Assembly: GCF_001557235.1 (NCBI RefSeq) | Contig: NZ_LSJI01000216.1 | Span: forward strand, 1-6,365 | Source of the DNA: Phenylobacterium sp. CCH9-H3 | GTDB lineage: Bacteria > Pseudomonadota > Alphaproteobacteria > Caulobacterales > Caulobacteraceae | Direction of reading: 5' to 3' | DNA: 6,365 nucleotides | Part shown: positions 4,101 to 6,365 of the stretch, in pieces | Layout: every line of letters begins with the position of its first letter | Position numbering within the stretch: position 1 is the first letter of the stretch | Made by a program: the position numbers and the translations under genes | Notes under the pieces: generated by a model | The model's database searches: none | What the model saw: the letters and a program-made list of their open reading frames with translations, nothing else | What the model was told of the DNA's origin: nothing

Positions 4101-5597
4101 TTAGTCGGCCTTGCGCGGCCGCGCCGCCTCAGGCGGCGCGCCAATCCGGTCTACAGTCTCCGCGACCGCATCCACTGGCGCCCAAACGCCAGACCGGGTG
4201 ACGCGCTTGAACGAGCGCCGCGGATCATAGAGCGGCGTCTCCGGCGCCAACCGCTTCGCCTCTAGCCGGCCAATCGCGTTGAGCAGCGAAGCGCTCGCGA
4301 CATAGGCGTCCCGTCGCGCCGCGACCAGGGAAAGCTCGGCGTTCCGCAGTTCGAGCTCCGCGTTCAGGACGTCGATCGTGGTTCGGATGCCGACGCTGAA
4401 CTCCAGACGCGTGCCTTCGACGGCGATCTGAGCGGCCCTGACCACGCCCTCATTCGCCGCGGCGGCGCCCCGCGCCGTGTTCATCTGGCTCCAGGACTGG
4501 GCGATGGCTTGGCGGACCTGGCGCTCGGCCGTTTGCGTCCGGATACGATCGGTGTTGTTGCGTTCGAGCGCCTGGCGGATCTGCGACGAGACGACGCCGC
4601 CGGAGTAGAGGGGGAGCGTCGTCGTCACCGAGGCCGTCAGATTGCGAGCGAACCGATCGGCGATGAAGGGATCCACCTGCCCTGAATAGCCGTAGCCGCC
4701 GCGAACCGACACCGTAGGCCGGCGCTGAGCGCGGGCGACCGCCACCCGGGCGCGGCTGGCCTGCTCGGTCAATTCAGCGGCCTGGATCTTGGGGCTTTCC
4801 GTCCGGGCGACATCGAGGGCTTCCAGTACGTTCTTAGGCAGATAGCTCTCAAGCGGCGGCGGCGGGGCGAGCACTTCGGGTGGCTTTCCGACGACGGCTT
4901 CGTAGTTCGCCCGGCTGATCTCCAGTTGCCCTTCTGCCGCCTCGAGTTGCGCCCGCGACGAACCCAGGCGCGCTTCGGCTTGCGCAACATCGGTGCGGGT
5001 GAGCTCGCCCACCTCGAAGCGGGCCTGCGTCTCCTCGAGGCGCTTTTGCAGGGTGTCCACGTCCTGGCGGCGGATTTCGACCACGCGCTGGTCGCGAAGG
5101 ACGTCGGCATACGTCTGCACCACATTGAGCAGCACGCCGGCCTCAACATCGCGCAAGGTCTCCCGGGCGGACAGGATATCGGCTTCGGCGGCGGACATGG
5201 CGGCGACCGTGCGCCCGCCTGTGTAAAGAGGCTGCGTGACAGCAAGCGAAGCGTTGCCGAAGTTGCGTTCCGTCACCCCGCTAGCGGTGACGTTGGTGTC
5301 GGGGATCCCGTCTCCGTTGGTGTCCACCAGGCCGGTGCGCCCGGCGTTGACCGACGTGTTGCTGTAGGAGGCCGTCGAGGTGATGCTCACCTGGGGGCGC
5401 AGACCAGCACGAGCCTGAACATAGCCCTCGTCGAGGACGCGGACCTGCGAGCGCTGCGCCTGCAGTGTCGGATTCGTCTCATAGGCGAGGGCGATCGCCT
5501 CGGCCAAGGTCTCACCAGACGCCGGCGCGGCCCAGGCTGTACACACCGCTGCGATAACCCCCAGCCGCGCGCCGGTCCGTTTCGATCGCAAGGGCAT
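4101..5597 (-). CDS. TolC-family outer membrane channel protein
   Basis: A 498-residue outer-membrane factor, close in length to E. coli TolC; the outer duct for tripartite efflux or type I secretion. Residues 1-29 are a Sec signal peptide (basic RSKRTGAR, hydrophobic GVIAAVCTAWAA, cleavage near APASG). The mature part starts ETLAEAIALAYETNPTL. The two-fold repeat of the family is plain: PLYTGG (124-129) and PLYSGG (329-334) mark the barrel strands, while FEVGELTRTDVAQAEARL (194-211) and FSVGIRTTIDVLNAELEL (400-417) are the paired helical motifs. Between them lie long coiled-coil-prone helices. An unusual DTNGDGIPD loop is at 92-100. GGAGG sits only one base before this ATG but seven bases before the TTG of codon 3 (5591), so translation may begin there. 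It follows DUF411 after 95 bases, suggesting metal efflux. No inner-membrane pump or adaptor gene lies in the window. Confidence 0.93.
   Translation of the reverse strand: MPLRSKRTGARLGVIAAVCTAWAAPASGETLAEAIALAYETNPTLQAQRSQVRVLDEGYVQARAGLRPQVSITSTASYSNTSVNAGRTGLVDTNGDGIPDTNVTASGVTERNFGNASLAVTQPLYTGGRTVAAMSAAEADILSARETLRDVEAGVLLNVVQTYADVLRDQRVVEIRRQDVDTLQKRLEETQARFEVGELTRTDVAQAEARLGSSRAQLEAAEGQLEISRANYEAVVGKPPEVLAPPPPLESYLPKNVLEALDVARTESPKIQAAELTEQASRARVAVARAQRRPTVSVRGGYGYSGQVDPFIADRFARNLTASVTTTLPLYSGGVVSSQIRQALERNNTDRIRTQTAERQVRQAIAQSWSQMNTARGAAAANEGVVRAAQIAVEGTRLEFSVGIRTTIDVLNAELELRNAELSLVAARRDAYVASASLLNAIGRLEAKRLAPETPLYDPRRSFKRVTRSGVWAPVDAVAETVDRIGAPPEAARPRKAD
4120..4140. repeat. GC-rich hairpin in the 3' end of the TolC-family gene
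   Basis: CGCGCCGCC (4120-4128) and GGCGGCGCG (4132-4140) form a perfect 9-bp stem with a three-base loop. It lies inside the last codons of the TolC-family gene (GAPPEAARP region), about 17 bases before the stop codon. There is no U-run after it. It could slow ribosomes, protect the mRNA 3' end, or be a by-product of GC-rich codons. Confidence 0.35.
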
Positions 5598-5692
5598 ACC
5601 TCCAGGAAGGAAAAGATTAACCTCTTGTGTGGTGGCCGCCGAAGAAGGGCTGGCTACGAGCAGGGTTCGTGACCACGCTGCACTCAGACGTT

Positions 5693-6154
5693 CTAGTGCC
5701 GAGCAAAGATTCGGCGGCGGCCCTCGCCGAGCAGCAGGAGCGTGAAATACTCCTCCCGTCGTCCGTCGGCCTGCTCCATGCCTGGCGATCCGATCGGCAT
5801 GCCGGGCGCCGCCAGCCCCAGGGCTTCGGACCGCTGGCTCAGAAAGCCCGTCACGTCCTCCGCCGGCACATGACCTTCGAACACATAGCCGCGGATGACT
5901 GAGGTGTGGCAGGCGGCAAGATCGGTCGGGACCTTGTAGCGAAGGCGCACTGTCGGCAGGTCGTCGGTGAGCACCTCTTGCGCGTGATAGCCGGCCCTGT
6001 CCATGTGCGCGATCCAGGCCTGGCAACACAAACAGGATCGCGATCGATAGACGACGAAGGACGGCTCGGCCGCCATCGCGGCCTTCGGAACGGCGAGGCT
6101 TGCCAGGAGGATTGGCAAGGCCGGCAAGAGACTGCGCCTCGATATCGGCCGCAT
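5693..6154 (-). CDS. DUF411 predicted metal-binding protein with Tat-like signal
   Basis: A 153-residue exported protein of the DUF411 family, which commonly sits in copper and other metal resistance clusters; its biochemical role is poorly defined. The N-terminus ISRRSLL is twin-arginine-like, followed by a hydrophobic stretch and a cleavage site near AAMA-AEP (about 29), suggesting Tat export to the periplasm. Family motifs are in order: the cysteine cluster C41-L-C43-C44, W47, ACHTSVIRGYVFEGHVPAEDV (81-101) with C82, H83 and H95, and GLAAPGMPIGSPGME (113-127) with M119 and M126. Many relatives have CGCC where this one has CLCC. These Cys, His and Met residues are plausible thiophilic-metal ligands. 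GGAAGA seven bases before the ATG is an acceptable ribosome binding site. It is likely co-transcribed with the downstream TolC-family gene, and divergent from the flavoprotein gene at 6324. Confidence 0.92.
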   Translation of the reverse strand: MRPISRRSLLPALPILLASLAVPKAAMAAEPSFVVYRSRSCLCCQAWIAHMDRAGYHAQEVLTDDLPTVRLRYKVPTDLAACHTSVIRGYVFEGHVPAEDVTGFLSQRSEALGLAAPGMPIGSPGMEQADGRREEYFTLLLLGEGRRRIFARH

Positions 6155-6323
6155 GGCATGGTCTTCCGGTGGGGTTCGGCGCCGCCCGCAGACGGAGCCA
6201 GTTTCTCCCTTGAGATACGCATATCAGCACCTTCGCCCCTCAGATGTGGCGCTCAGCGCTAAGTGCGGGCGGCCCGCGCGCGCGTATCCCTCCTAGGGGC
6301 CGGCCGCGCGAAGGAGGTCATCC
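6155..6323. promoter_or_regulatory. Divergent intergenic region between DUF411 and the flavoprotein gene
   Basis: This 169-base region must hold the 5' signals of both divergent genes. Visible elements are GATA-cgca-TATC (6214-6225), a short inverted repeat GCGCT-c-AGCGC (6249-6259), the palindromes CCTAGG (6292-6297) and GGCCGGCC (6298-6305), and AAGGAGGT (6311-6318) five bases before the ATG at 6324. I see no convincing -35/-10 pair on either strand and no MerR/CueR-type operator that I would trust. Confidence 0.4.
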
Positions 6324-6365
6324 ATGTCTGAGGCATACGATTGCGTCATCGTCGGGGCGGGGCCC
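6324..6365 (+). CDS. FAD/NAD(P)-binding oxidoreductase, N-terminal 14 residues (runs off right edge)
   Basis: The ATG at 6324 follows a near-perfect ribosome binding site, AAGGAGGT, with a five-base gap. The readable peptide is MSEAYDCVIVGAGP: a short polar lead, then the first beta strand and the start of the GxGxxG dinucleotide-binding loop, as in thioredoxin-reductase-like and other two-dinucleotide-binding flavoproteins. The sequence ends inside that loop, so neither the full fingerprint nor the subfamily can be confirmed. Being divergent from a DUF411-TolC unit, it could share a stress or metal-responsive control region; this is inference. A thioredoxin-reductase-like protein is my best guess, and other FAD-dependent oxidoreductases are equally compatible. 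Confidence 0.75.
   Translation, partial: MSEAYDCVIVGAGP

Noticed and set aside
4926..5672. 248-codon plus-strand frame antisense to the TolC-family gene
   Set aside because: Shadow of the coding frame; the opposite strand has duplicated TolC motifs and a signal peptide.
5598..6230. N-terminal extension of the TolC frame to a 709-residue protein starting at 6230
   Set aside because: The extension lies over DUF411 in another frame on the same strand, has no domain resemblance, and a clear signal peptide starts at 5597. It is an open-frame artefact of GC-rich DNA.

Overview
The window is GC-rich accessory DNA that most resembles a plasmid or integrated mobile element of an alphaproteobacterium. 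A Caulobacterales or Sphingomonadales host is the best guess. This rests on base composition and on the gene families present (a VirC1-sized ParA with an overlapping partner gene, a SprT-like protein with a C-terminal zinc ribbon, DUF411 beside a TolC-family gene). No rRNA, tRNA or core gene is present to fix the taxon.

Left part (1-1140): a minus-strand partition cassette. parA (116-811) overlaps by four bases the start of a second gene that runs off the left edge, probably its DNA-binding stability/partition partner. Upstream of parA lies a gene-free stretch holding four in-phase 11-bp direct repeats, a 12-bp palindrome and a second pair of 11-bp repeats. It is a good candidate for the partition site and parA operator.

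Middle part (1141-3304): a type II toxin-antitoxin operon on the minus strand (DUF1778 antitoxin, then GNAT acetyltransferase toxin, four-base overlap) with a palindromic operator lying in its own promoter. Next comes a plus-strand SprT-like zinc metalloprotein whose 5' end looks broken, convergent with a minus-strand serine resolvase five bases away. A 16-bp palindrome with a two-base centre upstream of the resolvase may be its target site or operator. From about 3558 to 3980 lies the middle of an IS66-family transposase, truncated at both ends.

Right part (4101-6365): apparently a metal-handling cargo block. DUF411, a cysteine-rich predicted metal-binding protein with a Tat-like signal, is followed on the minus strand by a TolC-family outer-membrane channel. 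A divergent plus-strand gene with a strong ribosome binding site starts at 6324; its first 14 residues are the start of a dinucleotide-binding flavoprotein.

Overall the window is a mosaic: partition and addiction functions that keep a replicon, recombination genes and transposon debris, then an adaptive cargo operon. No wholly new system is evident. The most informative unexplained structures are the 11-bp repeat array upstream of parA, the damaged SprT-like 5' end, and the palindrome next to the resolvase.
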